Both the position numbers and the translations under genes were made by a program. 64,000 nucleotides of DNA, taken from the NCBI RefSeq assembly GCF_019802085.1, contig NZ_JAHVHV010000004.1, positions 248,001 through 312,000 on the forward strand, in the 5' to 3' direction. Origin of the DNA: Ferrimonas balearica (GTDB lineage: Bacteria; Pseudomonadota; Gammaproteobacteria; Enterobacterales; Shewanellaceae). Below, piece after piece: positions 8,387 through 16,828 of this stretch (its first letter is position 1; the number at the start of each line of letters is the position of its first letter). Under the pieces are notes generated by a model, which saw only the letters and a program-made list of their open reading frames with translations, was not told where the DNA came from and did no database searches.

Positions 8387-9321
8387 GCCTGGGCCTCCTG
8401 ACGTCCGTTCTCCACCAGGGAGACAAAGAGCTCCTCCAGGCGGTTGGCCTTGTTGCGCATGGAGAGCACGGTGATCCCCTGGGCGCTCAGCTGGGCGAAC
8501 AGGCCATTGAGCCCCACCGCCTTCTCCACGTCCACCTCCAGGGTGTGATCGTCCAGCCGACGGCTGACAAAGCCCTCCAGGGTGGCCGGCACGCTGCCCG
8601 GCTCCAGATCCAGCACGAAGGTCTCCACCGTCAGCTTGGCCAGCAGCGCCTTCATGGTGGTGCACTCCACCAGCTCCCCCTTGTCGATGATGCCGATGTT
8701 GCGACACAGCATCTCCGCCTCTTCCAGGTAGTGGGTGGTGAGGATGATGGTGACCCCCTGCTCGTTGATCTCCTTGAGGAAGGTCCACATGGAGCGGCGG
8801 ATCTCGATGTCCACCCCGGCGGTGGGCTCATCGAGGATCAGCAGCTTGGGCTCGTGCATCAGGGCCCGGGCGATCATCAGCCGGCGCTTCATGCCGCCGG
8901 ACAGCTCCCGGGCCCGGGCGTCGCGCTTGCCCCACAGGTCCAGCTGAGTCAGGTACTTCTGTGCCCGCACCAGGGCTTCGCCCCGGGGCACCCCGTAGTA
9001 ACCGGCCTGGTTGACCACGATCTGCAGCACCGTCTCGAACTGGTTGAAGTTGAACTCCTGGGGCACCAGGCCGATGCAGCGTTTGGCGGCGTTGAGCTCG
9101 CCGTCGATGCTGTGGCCAAACACGGACACCTGACCCGCGGACTTGTTCACCAGGGCGCTGATCACCCCGATGGTGGTGGACTTGCCGGCGCCATTGGGGC
9201 CCAACAGGGCGAAGAAGTCCCCGGCCTCCACTTCCAGATCGATCCCCTTCAGGGCCTCGACCCCGCCGGGGTAGGTTTTGCGCAGGGACTGGATCCGCAG
9301 TGCGCGCCCATCTTGATTCAT
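8383..9321 (-). CDS. yadG: ABC transporter ATP-binding protein (YadG family)
   Basis: 312 residues. Walker A GPNGAGKSTT (around residues 41-50), signature LSGGMKRRL, Walker B LLILDEPTAGVD and the switch His in LTTHYLEEAE are all intact. The N terminus LRIQSLRKTYPGGVEALKGI and a C-terminal extension fit YadG, partner of YadH. First gene of yadG-yadH-methyltransferase; divergent from the phosphatase-like gene at 9505. Confidence 0.93.
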   Translation of the reverse strand: MNQDGRALRIQSLRKTYPGGVEALKGIDLEVEAGDFFALLGPNGAGKSTTIGVISALVNKSAGQVSVFGHSIDGELNAAKRCIGLVPQEFNFNQFETVLQIVVNQAGYYGVPRGEALVRAQKYLTQLDLWGKRDARARELSGGMKRRLMIARALMHEPKLLILDEPTAGVDIEIRRSMWTFLKEINEQGVTIILTTHYLEEAEMLCRNIGIIDKGELVECTTMKALLAKLTVETFVLDLEPGSVPATLEGFVSRRLDDHTLEVDVEKAVGLNGLFAQLSAQGITVLSMRNKANRLEELFVSLVENGRQEAQA

Positions 9322-9504
9322 GCATTACTCCAATACGGCTAGGGGGATCATTATAGGTACCCCCCTGCCAAGAAAAAACGGCATGGCGCATAGGGACTTG
9401 TGAAAAAAGCGAGGCAAAGCGTTCGATTTTCCCCCGTCGGCGTCCGGCGCCATCGCCTATGGTTGCTATTCGTCCCGTCGCATGTGAGCCAGGAGGTCAG
9501 GGGT

Positions 9505-12500
9505 ATGGCTTGGTTAGGACGTTGTGCGGTCTTGCTTTTCGCCCTGGTGGCGCCGGCGGCGCTGGGTTACCAGTTGATGTGGTCCGAAACCGCCGACCGG
9601 GCCAGTCCCCAGCCCCTCGACGGGCCCACGGTCTCCGGCAACATCTACGTCTTTGTCGACCAGGACGACGGCCTGGAGCAGGTGCGCTTCTTTATCGATG
9701 GCACTTTGGTGCAGACCGAGAACAACGCCCCCTGGGACCTGGGCGGCACCGAGTCCAACAAGGACTCCCGCCCCTACAGCACCACCGGCCTCAACGACGG
9801 CCCCCACGTGGTGACCGCCACCCTCTTCCCCACCAGCGGGGATCCCATCGAGCTCTCCGGCAGCATCGTGGTGGACAACGACACCCCGTCGCTGCTGGTG
9901 GATCCCACCACGGTAAGCCTCAACGCCCCGCCCGGGGCCACCACCTCGACCACCCTGGCGCTGTCCGCCTCGGACAACGAGGCGGTGAGCTTCACCTCGG
10001 CGGAGAACGCCGGCTGGCTGAGCATCAGCCCCAGTACCGGCACCACCCCCGCCACCCTCACCCTGGAGGTCAACACCCTGGGGCTGAGCCCCGGCCCCTA
10101 CCAGACCCAGCTGAGCCTTAGCGCCGACGGCTACGCCTCGGCCTCGGTGACCATCAGCCTGAGCGTGGCCAACGACAGTGACGACGCCCGCCAGCTGCAC
10201 CTGGCCTGGGACCAGGGCCCGGACACCATCACCGCCCTTTGGCAGACCGACAACGACGGCACCGCCTCCCAGCTGCAGTACCGCGTCAGCGGCACCACCA
10301 GCTGGCAGGACGCCTTCGGCAGCGTGCGCCACACCACCGAGGAGGGGATCTTCCACGAGGTCAGCTTCTCCGGCCTCAGCGCCGACACCGACTACGACTA
10401 CCGGGTGCGGATCCGCCCCGGGGTGTTCAGCCAGGTCTACCAGACCCGCAGCGCCCCGGCAGTGGGCCAGAGCTGGGACCTCATCTACTTCGCCGACACC
10501 GGCCTGCTGGGCCGCGACGACGGGCTGGGCACCGGGGTGCAGGCCAGCATCGATGCGATGAACGCCCTGGATCCCGACCTGTTGCTGCCCGGCGGCGATC
10601 TCATCTACTTCAACAGCGATCGCCGCTACGAGACCCTGGATCGCAGCATCGACGCCTGGTTCAACCAGATGGTCTCCATGGCGCCGCGGATCCCCATGAT
10701 GCCCACCTGGGGCAACCACGAGGTGCTGCTGGGTGAGGACTACGACACCTGGGCCGCCCGCTTCGCCACCCCCAGCGGCTGGGAGGGCAGCCGGATGTAC
10801 GCCTTCGACGTGGCCGACGTGCACTTCATCTCGGTGTACGGCCTGCGGGAGAACGACGGCATGCCGGACGAGGCCCTCGCCTGGCTCACCAACCACCTGG
10901 CGGACGTGGCCGACGACGGCTACCGCTGGATCGTCGCCTACTTCCACGCCGCCCCCTTCTCCGACGGCAGCAACCACCCCAGCGCCAAGGCCCTGCGGGA
11001 CCAGGTGGGCCCCATCTTCGAGCAGTACGGGGTCAAGCTGGTGCTGACCTCCCACGACCAGTCCTACGAGCGCACCTTCCCCCTGGTGGACGTGCCCAAG
11101 AACAACACCCCCACCACCACGGCCCTGGACTGCTACACCCGCAGCGAAGGGGTCAGCTGGGTCAAGGTCAGTCCGGCGGGCAAGCTGTCCAACCGCAACA
11201 AGGACTTCTCCGAGTGGAACAACGATCCGCCCCCCTACTGGACGGCGATGCGGGACAACACCGCCCACCACGTCGGCCGGGTGACCTTCACCGCCGACGG
11301 GGAGATGCAGGTGGAGATCTACAGCGTCGAGGACGGTCAGGACCCCTGGATCATCGACCGCTTCAAGTACGCCGACACCTGTGACGGCAGCGGCCTGTCC
11401 GCCAGCCCCAGCAGCCTGACCCGCCAGCTGGAGCCGGATCAGACCACCAGCGCCGACCTACAGATCAACCAGGCCGGCGGCGGCAACATCAGCCTCAGCG
11501 AGTCGGTGGACTGGCTGAGCCTTTCCGCCACCAGCGGCACCGCGCCGCTCAGCCTCAGCGTCGAGTTCGACGCCACGGGTTTGGGGGCGGGCAGCTACGC
11601 CACCGACATCCTGGTCACCGGCACCGACGGGGCCCGGCTCAGCGTGCCGGTGCTGCTGCAGGTGAGCACCGATGACTACCAACTGCTGCTCTCCGGCAAT
11701 GCCCAGCGCAGCGGCGCCGTGGCCCTGCAGGATCAAACCGTCACCGGCGACATCTACGTCTTTGTCGCCCCCGAGGCGGGGATCAACTCCGCCACCTTCT
11801 TCCTGGGCCAGGGCACCCTGAGCCAGGTCAAACGGGAGGGGGTGGCGCCCTATGATCTGGGCGGCACCGCCGGCAACCGCGACGCTCTGCCGTTCGACAC
11901 CACCGAGCTGGCCGATGGCCTCTACCAGATGCGGGTGGATCTCAACCTCGACAGCGGCAGCGTCTCCCGGTTCGCCAGCTTCACCGTGGCCAACGACGGC
12001 GCCCCACCGCCGCCCCCGGTGGGTTTGAGCTTCAGCCCCGACAGCCTGGCCCTGACCCTGGTCGAAGGGGACAGCGGCAGCCTGAACACCACCTTGAGCG
12101 CCGGCGAGTCCACCTCGGTGAGCCTTTCCGAGAGCGCCAGCTGGCTGACGGTGAGCCCGGACAGTGGCCAAACCCCCTTGGCGCTGACCCTGAATCTCGA
12201 CAGCAGTGGCCTGAGCCCCGGCAGCTACAGCACCACGGTCACCGCCAGCGGCGGGGGCAGCAGCGCCACGGCCACGGTGCAGCTGACGGTGCAAAGCGCC
12301 AGCAGCGACAGCGGTATCTGGCTCTCCGCCAGCCCGGATCGCAGCAGTCCGGTGGCCCTGGACGGCCAGAGCGTCAGCGGCGACATCTACGTCTTTATCC
12401 TGCCGGAGTCCGGCCCGGACCAGGTGCGTTTCTACCTGGATGACCCGGCCCGCAACGACGTGGTGAAGGTGGAGAACTACGCCCCCTGGGATCTGGGCGG

Positions 12501-12636
12501 CACCGGTGGCGGCTCCCGCCCCGCCCTGCCCTTTAACGCCGATGCCCTGGGCGCCGGCGAGCACCTGCTGTCGGTGGAGGTGCAAAGCGGCGGCAGCATC
12601 GAGGTGCTGGAGGCCCGCTTCACCGTCCTCCCCTGA
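9505..12636 (+). CDS. Exported purple-acid-phosphatase-like metallophosphoesterase with Ig/BACON-like repeats
   Basis: 1,043 residues from the ATG at 9505, chosen over the GTG at 9400 because of a perfect AGGAGG at 9491-9496 and a signal peptide starting right there (MAWLGRCAVLLFALVAPAALG). The catalytic region follows a fibronectin-like domain and shows the purple acid phosphatase motifs: ADTG (Asp331), GGDLIY, GNHE and YFHAAPF. The last motif, normally GHxHxYER, is SHDQSYER (516-523), so one metal-ligand His is replaced by Gln. Three copies of a module with SGNIYVFV/TGDIYVFV/SGDIYVFI and a WDLGGT or YDLGGT turn alternate with three BACON-like modules (WLSISPSTGTTP, WLSLSATSGTAP, WLTVSPDSGQTP). 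Probably periplasmic or secreted; substrate unknown. Confidence 0.85.
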   Translation: MAWLGRCAVLLFALVAPAALGYQLMWSETADRASPQPLDGPTVSGNIYVFVDQDDGLEQVRFFIDGTLVQTENNAPWDLGGTESNKDSRPYSTTGLNDGPHVVTATLFPTSGDPIELSGSIVVDNDTPSLLVDPTTVSLNAPPGATTSTTLALSASDNEAVSFTSAENAGWLSISPSTGTTPATLTLEVNTLGLSPGPYQTQLSLSADGYASASVTISLSVANDSDDARQLHLAWDQGPDTITALWQTDNDGTASQLQYRVSGTTSWQDAFGSVRHTTEEGIFHEVSFSGLSADTDYDYRVRIRPGVFSQVYQTRSAPAVGQSWDLIYFADTGLLGRDDGLGTGVQASIDAMNALDPDLLLPGGDLIYFNSDRRYETLDRSIDAWFNQMVSMAPRIPMMPTWGNHEVLLGEDYDTWAARFATPSGWEGSRMYAFDVADVHFISVYGLRENDGMPDEALAWLTNHLADVADDGYRWIVAYFHAAPFSDGSNHPSAKALRDQVGPIFEQYGVKLVLTSHDQSYERTFPLVDVPKNNTPTTTALDCYTRSEGVSWVKVSPAGKLSNRNKDFSEWNNDPPPYWTAMRDNTAHHVGRVTFTADGEMQVEIYSVEDGQDPWIIDRFKYADTCDGSGLSASPSSLTRQLEPDQTTSADLQINQAGGGNISLSESVDWLSLSATSGTAPLSLSVEFDATGLGAGSYATDILVTGTDGARLSVPVLLQVSTDDYQLLLSGNAQRSGAVALQDQTVTGDIYVFVAPEAGINSATFFLGQGTLSQVKREGVAPYDLGGTAGNRDALPFDTTELADGLYQMRVDLNLDSGSVSRFASFTVANDGAPPPPPVGLSFSPDSLALTLVEGDSGSLNTTLSAGESTSVSLSESASWLTVSPDSGQTPLALTLNLDSSGLSPGSYSTTVTASGGGSSATATVQLTVQSASSDSGIWLSASPDRSSPVALDGQSVSGDIYVFILPESGPDQVRFYLDDPARNDVVKVENYAPWDLGGTGGGSRPALPFNADALGAGEHLLSVEVQSGGSIEVLEARFTVLP

Positions 12637-12755
12637 GCGACGAGGCGGCCGGATACACCGGCCGCCCCTTTCCTCGGTAAAACCGTTGCAAAACAATCCC
12701 CTCCCTGCGAAGTTGAGCAAAACTTGACCACCGCATCACCACAGGGAGGTGATCC

Positions 12756-13352
12756 ATGAAATACCCGGGAATCCGCGCCATCTTGATCGGCCTGGCCATG
12801 ATGGTCGGCACCTTTGTCGTGCTGCTGGCCACCGAACGGCTGTTCTACGTCGTGCTCATCATCGGCGCCATCAGCGTGCTCAAGGGGCTGTTCGAGCTGG
12901 TGATGTACCTGTTCAAGAGCAAGGAGAACAAGGAGGCCCACCACGTGCAGATGGGGCTCAAGGCGGTCTACCAGTCGATGCTGGTGGTGGCCATGGCCGA
13001 CGGCGAGTTGGACGAGGCGGAGCTGGCCACCATCCAGGGGATCGTCCACCAGCTCACCGATGAGGTGATCCCGGTGGAGACCCTCACCGAGGCCGCCACC
13101 GCGGTGGGCCAGGATCTCAAAGCGGTGCTCAAGGACATCCGCCAGTACGCCGGCCAGATTGACCCCGAGATGAAGACCCTCATCGTCCGCGCCGCCGTGC
13201 ACGTCAGCGCCTGCGACGGGCGCATCGAGGCCAGCGAGCGGGCCCAGGTGGAGAAGATCGCCAGCACCGTCGGCGTGGCCAAAATGGAGGTGGAGCGGCT
13301 GTACGAGGAGATCCTGAGCCCCGAAGAGGACGCGGAGCCAACTCCCGCCTGA
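12756..13352 (+). CDS. TerB-domain membrane protein
   Basis: 198 residues. Two N-terminal transmembrane helices (AILIGLAMMVGTFVVLLA, YVVLIIGAISVLKGLFELVM) precede a soluble helical TerB-type domain with paired acidic loops AMADGELDEAE and ACDGRIEASE. TerB domains bind divalent metals through such acids and occur in tellurite-resistance and envelope-stress modules. A near-perfect ribosome site (GGGAGGTGATCC) ends just before the ATG, suggesting strong translation. No other ter genes are nearby, so no role in tellurite resistance is implied. Confidence 0.8.
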   Translation: MKYPGIRAILIGLAMMVGTFVVLLATERLFYVVLIIGAISVLKGLFELVMYLFKSKENKEAHHVQMGLKAVYQSMLVVAMADGELDEAELATIQGIVHQLTDEVIPVETLTEAATAVGQDLKAVLKDIRQYAGQIDPEMKTLIVRAAVHVSACDGRIEASERAQVEKIASTVGVAKMEVERLYEEILSPEEDAEPTPA

Positions 13353-13353
13353 G

Positions 13354-14145
13354 TCAGCGGGACAGGGCCTGGCCCAGGGGTTCGAAGTAGCCGCGGATGG
13401 CCAGGTCGATGGACGCCAGGTGGGCCTCATCCGGGTAGCCCCCCAGCTGGGCCACCTCACTTTGGCGGGTGCCGCTGACCAGGTAGGCGTTCTTAATGGC
13501 GCTGCGGCTTTGCACCCAGGCCTCGAACGCCCGGGCCATCATCTCTGTCGGCAGGCTGAAGTAGCGCCGCCCCAGTTGGCGATCCAGCGCCACCGAGCGG
13601 CGCACGAAATCGTGCTGAGCCTGGCCATCGGCGCTGAGCATCACAGTGGCCAGCAGGGCCTGCAGACGCTGGTTGAGGGGGTGGGGTTTGACCGGCCGCT
13701 CCGCCAGCCAGAGATCGCTGGCGAAGCTCAGCCTCCCGGGCGCCTTGCCGGCAAAAAGCCGGCCGGCGATGTAGTGGTCGAAGGCGTGCCACCACTCGTG
13801 GGCCAGGGCGCCGGCCCCGGCGTTCTTGGCCAGGGCCAGGGTCTGGCTGCGAGGAGCGTAATGGGCCTGGGCGCCCGGTTGGCCGCCGGTGCCGAAGGCC
13901 AGGTTGAGGGACTGGCGCAGTCCTAAAGTGGCCGGCGGCACGTTGAGCAGATAGGCCAAGTCCGCCAGGGCGTCGAACACCAAATTGGCGGCCAGGGCGC
14001 TCTCCTCCTTGGTGACCCAGCGTCCCACCACCAGGCCACCGAAGCCGAACTGGCTGCGCACCTCACCGAAGCCCACGGGTTCGCCGCAGCGGTAATCCGG
14101 GCCCCGCCGGTAGTAGTCGCGGTGCAAACCGCCCTTGTCGCTCAT
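13354..14145 (-). CDS. HExxH-motif protein of unknown function (CLCA_X-like)
   Basis: 263 residues from the ATG at 14145, which follows GGAGGG; an ATG 12 bases upstream lacks a ribosome site. No signal peptide. AGALAHEWWHAFDHYIAG carries HEWWH with a downstream Asp (HExxHxxxD), a zinc-metallopeptidase-like motif, and the N-terminal part FGEVRSQFGFGGLVVG resembles the FGFRxV motif of large polyvalent protein-associated domains. Related Shewanella/Vibrio proteins are sometimes labelled CLCA_X family (from memory). Proteolysis is a guess. It converges on the TerB gene with one base between stops. Confidence 0.7.
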   Translation of the reverse strand: MSDKGGLHRDYYRRGPDYRCGEPVGFGEVRSQFGFGGLVVGRWVTKEESALAANLVFDALADLAYLLNVPPATLGLRQSLNLAFGTGGQPGAQAHYAPRSQTLALAKNAGAGALAHEWWHAFDHYIAGRLFAGKAPGRLSFASDLWLAERPVKPHPLNQRLQALLATVMLSADGQAQHDFVRRSVALDRQLGRRYFSLPTEMMARAFEAWVQSRSAIKNAYLVSGTRQSEVAQLGGYPDEAHLASIDLAIRGYFEPLGQALSR

Positions 14146-14198
14146 GCGCCCTCCCATCAATGCCCCGCAGTTAACCCTGTTGGGGGCGCCACTGCAAG

Positions 14199-14224
14199 CA
14201 AAAGGGCGACCCGAAGGCCGCCCT
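14199..14224 (-). terminator. Terminator of yceJ-yceI
   Basis: On the minus strand a 9-bp stem with one G-U pair closes on a UUCG tetraloop (14203-14211 with 14216-14224) and is followed by a run of Ts (14200-14203). Confidence 0.7.
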
Positions 14225-14245
14225 GTTCACTGCGTGAGGAGTCAG

Positions 14246-14818
14246 TTACAGCTTGACCCCTTCCACGTGCAGGTCCAGCTGGACGGTGGCGGACTGGGGG
14301 CCCAAGTCCATGGGGATCCCGAACTCCTTCATCACGATCTCCGCCTGGCCTTCGAAGCCGACGCGGTAGCCGCCCCAGGGGTCCTGGCCTTCGCCGATCT
14401 TGGTCACCTCGATCACCATCGGTTGGGTCACGCCGCGCAGGGTGAACTCGCCGTGCAGCTTGCCTCGGGTCTCGTCCACCACCTCGTAGCGCTGGCTGAC
14501 GAACTGGGCGCTCTTGAACTGGCTGACGTCCAGGAAGTCGCTGCCGCGGATGTGCTTGTCGCGCTCGGCGTGGTTGGAGTTCACGCTGGCCGGATCGATG
14601 TTCACCGTCACCTGGGTGGCTTCGGGCTTGCTGGCGTCGTAGTTGAACTGGCCGTCGAAGCGGTCGAACCGACCCACCACCCAGCTGTAGCCCAGGTGGT
14701 TCACCTTGAAGTTGATGGAGGCGTGGGCGCCCTTAGTGTCGATGACGTAGTCCGCGGCAAAAGCGGTAGGGACCATCAGGGTGGCGGCCAGGGCGGCGCC
14801 TTTGATCAATGCGTTCAT
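14246..14818 (-). CDS. yceI: YceI family periplasmic lipid-binding protein
   Basis: 190 residues with an N-terminal signal peptide (NALIKGAALAATLMVPTAFA). The mature chain begins DYVIDTKGAHASINFKVNHL and keeps FDVNID-type strands (VTVNIDPASVNSNHAERDKHI, given here in part), the YceI lipocalin-like barrel that binds polyisoprenoid lipids. AAGGAG lies before the ATG. It is downstream of the cytochrome b561 gene by 11 bases, the same pairing as yceJ-yceI in E. coli. The quinone-related lipid carrier and the b-type cytochrome may work together. Confidence 0.93.
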   Translation of the reverse strand: MNALIKGAALAATLMVPTAFAADYVIDTKGAHASINFKVNHLGYSWVVGRFDRFDGQFNYDASKPEATQVTVNIDPASVNSNHAERDKHIRGSDFLDVSQFKSAQFVSQRYEVVDETRGKLHGEFTLRGVTQPMVIEVTKIGEGQDPWGGYRVGFEGQAEIVMKEFGIPMDLGPQSATVQLDLHVEGVKL

Positions 14819-14829
14819 GGAAATGCTCC

Positions 14830-15387
14830 TTATTTCTGGGATTGAGTCGGTTTCAACATGCGGACCAGGGTGGTGTCCCTGTCCAGGAAGTGGTGTTTCA
14901 GGGCCGCCAGGGCGTGGCCCACGGCCACGGCGATCAGCCCCCAGGCCAGGTAGAAGTGCACCTCGCCGGCCAGGTCCTCCTGACGGGGCAAACCGGTGAT
15001 CAGCGCCGGCACCTGGAACAGGCCGAACACGTCGATGGGGCGCCCGTCGGCGGTGGAGATGAGGTAGCCGGAGACCATCAGGGTCAGCAGCAGGGCGTAG
15101 AGCAGGCCGTGGCCCACCTTGGCGCCGAGGCGCTCCAGCCGATGGTGCCCGTCCGGGGCCTTGGGGCTGGGGTTCACCGCCCGCCACAGCAGGCGGAACA
15201 ACACCAGGGCCAGCAGCAGCAGACCGACGCCCTTATGGATCGCCGGACCCTGCTGGTACCAGGGGGAGTAGTAGGAGAGATCCACCATCCACAGCCCCAG
15301 GCCAAAGAGCCCAAACACCGCGATGGCCACCAGCCAGTGCAGGGCGATCCCCACCCAGCCGTATCCTTGTTCACTATTTCGCCACAT
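14830..15387 (-). CDS. yceJ: Cytochrome b561 (YceJ-like)
   Basis: 185 residues, four transmembrane helices, with heme-ligand His candidates in ALHWLV, PAIHKGVG, EVHFYLAWG and KHHFL. It starts at an ATG behind AAGGAGGTG, a strong ribosome site. Family members transfer electrons between quinol and periplasmic acceptors. First gene of the yceJ-yceI pair, divergent from nnrS across a 194-base region that holds a perfect 14-bp palindrome and an NsrR-type site. Confidence 0.9.
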   Translation of the reverse strand: MWRNSEQGYGWVGIALHWLVAIAVFGLFGLGLWMVDLSYYSPWYQQGPAIHKGVGLLLLALVLFRLLWRAVNPSPKAPDGHHRLERLGAKVGHGLLYALLLTLMVSGYLISTADGRPIDVFGLFQVPALITGLPRQEDLAGEVHFYLAWGLIAVAVGHALAALKHHFLDRDTTLVRMLKPTQSQK

Positions 15388-15439
15388 GGCGCACCTCCTT
15401 GAAATCGATGGAACGAGAATAGCGCCACCAGAGCGAATT

Positions 15440-15453
15440 AAAACTGCAGTTTT
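15440..15453. promoter_or_regulatory. Perfect 14-bp palindrome upstream of yceJ
   Basis: AAAACTGCAGTTTT reads identically on both strands and lies 53 bases upstream of the yceJ start in the divergent yceJ/nnrS region. It looks like a repressor or activator operator; the factor is unknown. Confidence 0.45.
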
Positions 15454-15535
15454 CAGGCCATAGCGTTCTAAAATTTCGAAACCAGGCCGTTCAGCCCAGA
15501 TAGTCCTTGCCACCCATTGGGGCAGGCCTTACCAT

Positions 15536-15558
15536 TTGTTGCATTATTTATGCATCTT
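15536..15558. promoter_or_regulatory. NsrR-type operator upstream of nnrS
   Basis: Read on the minus strand: AAGATGCAT, five bases, ATGCAACAA. The gammaproteobacterial NsrR consensus is AAGATGCAT-N5-ATGCATCTT, so the first half is perfect and the second matches in 6 of 9. It ends 23 bases before the nnrS ATG. NsrR, a nitric-oxide-sensing Fe-S repressor, is known to control nnrS in related bacteria. Confidence 0.75.
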
Positions 15559-15581
15559 TAAGTCCCCGCGGCGAGGCGCCC

Positions 15582-16787
15582 ATGATCAACATCGATGATC
15601 CCTCCAAGGTTGAGACCACCTGGCCCCTGTGGCGCCTGGGCTTTCGCCCCTTCTTCCTCGGTGGCGCCGCCCTAGCGGTGCTGGTGATCCCCCTGTGGCT
15701 GGTGATGTGGTACCACCCGGCGCTGCTCAGCCGCCCCTTCTTCAGCCCAGTGATCCCCCTGTGGTGGCACCCCCACGAGATGCTGTTCGGCTTCGCCATG
15801 GCCATCGTCGCCGGCTTTTTGCTGACCGCGGTGCAAACCTGGACCAACCAACCCGGCCTCAAGCGCTGGCCCCTGGCGGCACTGTTCACCTGTTGGCTGG
15901 GGGCCCGGGTGCTCCTGCTGCTGCCCATGGCCATCCCCCTGTGGCTGCCGGCCCTGCTGGACACCGCCTTTTTGCTGGGCACCGCCGCTCGCCTAGGCTG
16001 GAGCATCCAGCGGGTGCGCCAGTGGCGCAACATCGCCTTCCCACTGCTGCTGACCCTGGCCGCCGGCGCCAACCTGCTGAGCTACTGGGCCCTCTACCAG
16101 CGTGACCTGGTGCTGGCCGGGGCACTCTGGCAGGGGATGATCGGCTGGATGGCCCTGCTCATCACCTTTGTCGGCGGCCGGGTGGTGCCCTTCTTCACCG
16201 CCATGCGCCTCAAGCTTCCCAAGGCCGAGCCCCTCAAAGCCCTGGAGTGGCCCCTGTTTGCCGCCCTGGCCCTGCTGGCCATCGACGCCGCCGCGGGCCT
16301 GCTGCCGGGGCCGCTGCGCCAGGGGCTGCTGCTCGGCGCCGGCGTGCTGCAACTGGCCCGCCAGGCTCGCTGGCACCCCCTGCGCACCGCCAAGGAGCCG
16401 CTGCTGTGGTCGCTGCACCTAAGCTACCTCTGCATCGCCCTGACCCTGCTGGGGCTGGCCTGGTTTGACGGCAACGAGTCCGCCACCCGCCAGCTGACCC
16501 ACCTGCTGGCCGTGGGCGCCATCGGCGGCATGTGCCTGGCGATGATCGCCCGGGTCTCCCTGGGTCACACCGGCCACAACCTCTACCAGGGCCCCTGGAT
16601 GGCCCCGGCCTTTGCCATGATTCTGCTGGCCGCCCTGGTGCGCGCCCTGCTGCCGATGTGGCTGCCGGAGCACAGCGTCACCTGGCACTGGCTGGCCGGC
16701 ACCCTGTGGAGCGCCGCCTTCGGCCTGTTTTTGTGGCACTACAGCGGGATCCTCACCCGTCCGCGCCTCGATGGCCGCCCAGGCTGA
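15582..16787 (+). CDS. nnrS: NnrS family heme-copper membrane protein
   Basis: 401 residues from the ATG at 15582, with about 12 hydrophobic helices. The N-terminal block WPLWRLGFRPFFLGGA, the WWHPHEMLFGFAMAIVAGFLLTA stretch with its paired His, and ARVSLGHTGHNL near the C terminus are the family hallmarks and include the likely metal-binding His. NnrS proteins protect against nitrosative stress during anaerobic nitrogen-oxide metabolism. An NsrR site lies just upstream, and nrfA follows 41 bases downstream in the same direction, so the two are probably co-transcribed and NO-responsive. Confidence 0.95.
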   Translation: MINIDDPSKVETTWPLWRLGFRPFFLGGAALAVLVIPLWLVMWYHPALLSRPFFSPVIPLWWHPHEMLFGFAMAIVAGFLLTAVQTWTNQPGLKRWPLAALFTCWLGARVLLLLPMAIPLWLPALLDTAFLLGTAARLGWSIQRVRQWRNIAFPLLLTLAAGANLLSYWALYQRDLVLAGALWQGMIGWMALLITFVGGRVVPFFTAMRLKLPKAEPLKALEWPLFAALALLAIDAAAGLLPGPLRQGLLLGAGVLQLARQARWHPLRTAKEPLLWSLHLSYLCIALTLLGLAWFDGNESATRQLTHLLAVGAIGGMCLAMIARVSLGHTGHNLYQGPWMAPAFAMILLAALVRALLPMWLPEHSVTWHWLAGTLWSAAFGLFLWHYSGILTRPRLDGRPG

Positions 16788-16828
16788 TACACTTCTCCTA
16801 ACCCCTTGATGCCAAGCTAAGGAACCCC

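Noticed and set aside
9400-9504. GTG at 9400 as the start of the phosphatase-like protein
   Set aside because: It would place 35 basic residues before the signal peptide, while ATG 9505 has AGGAGG at the right spacing.
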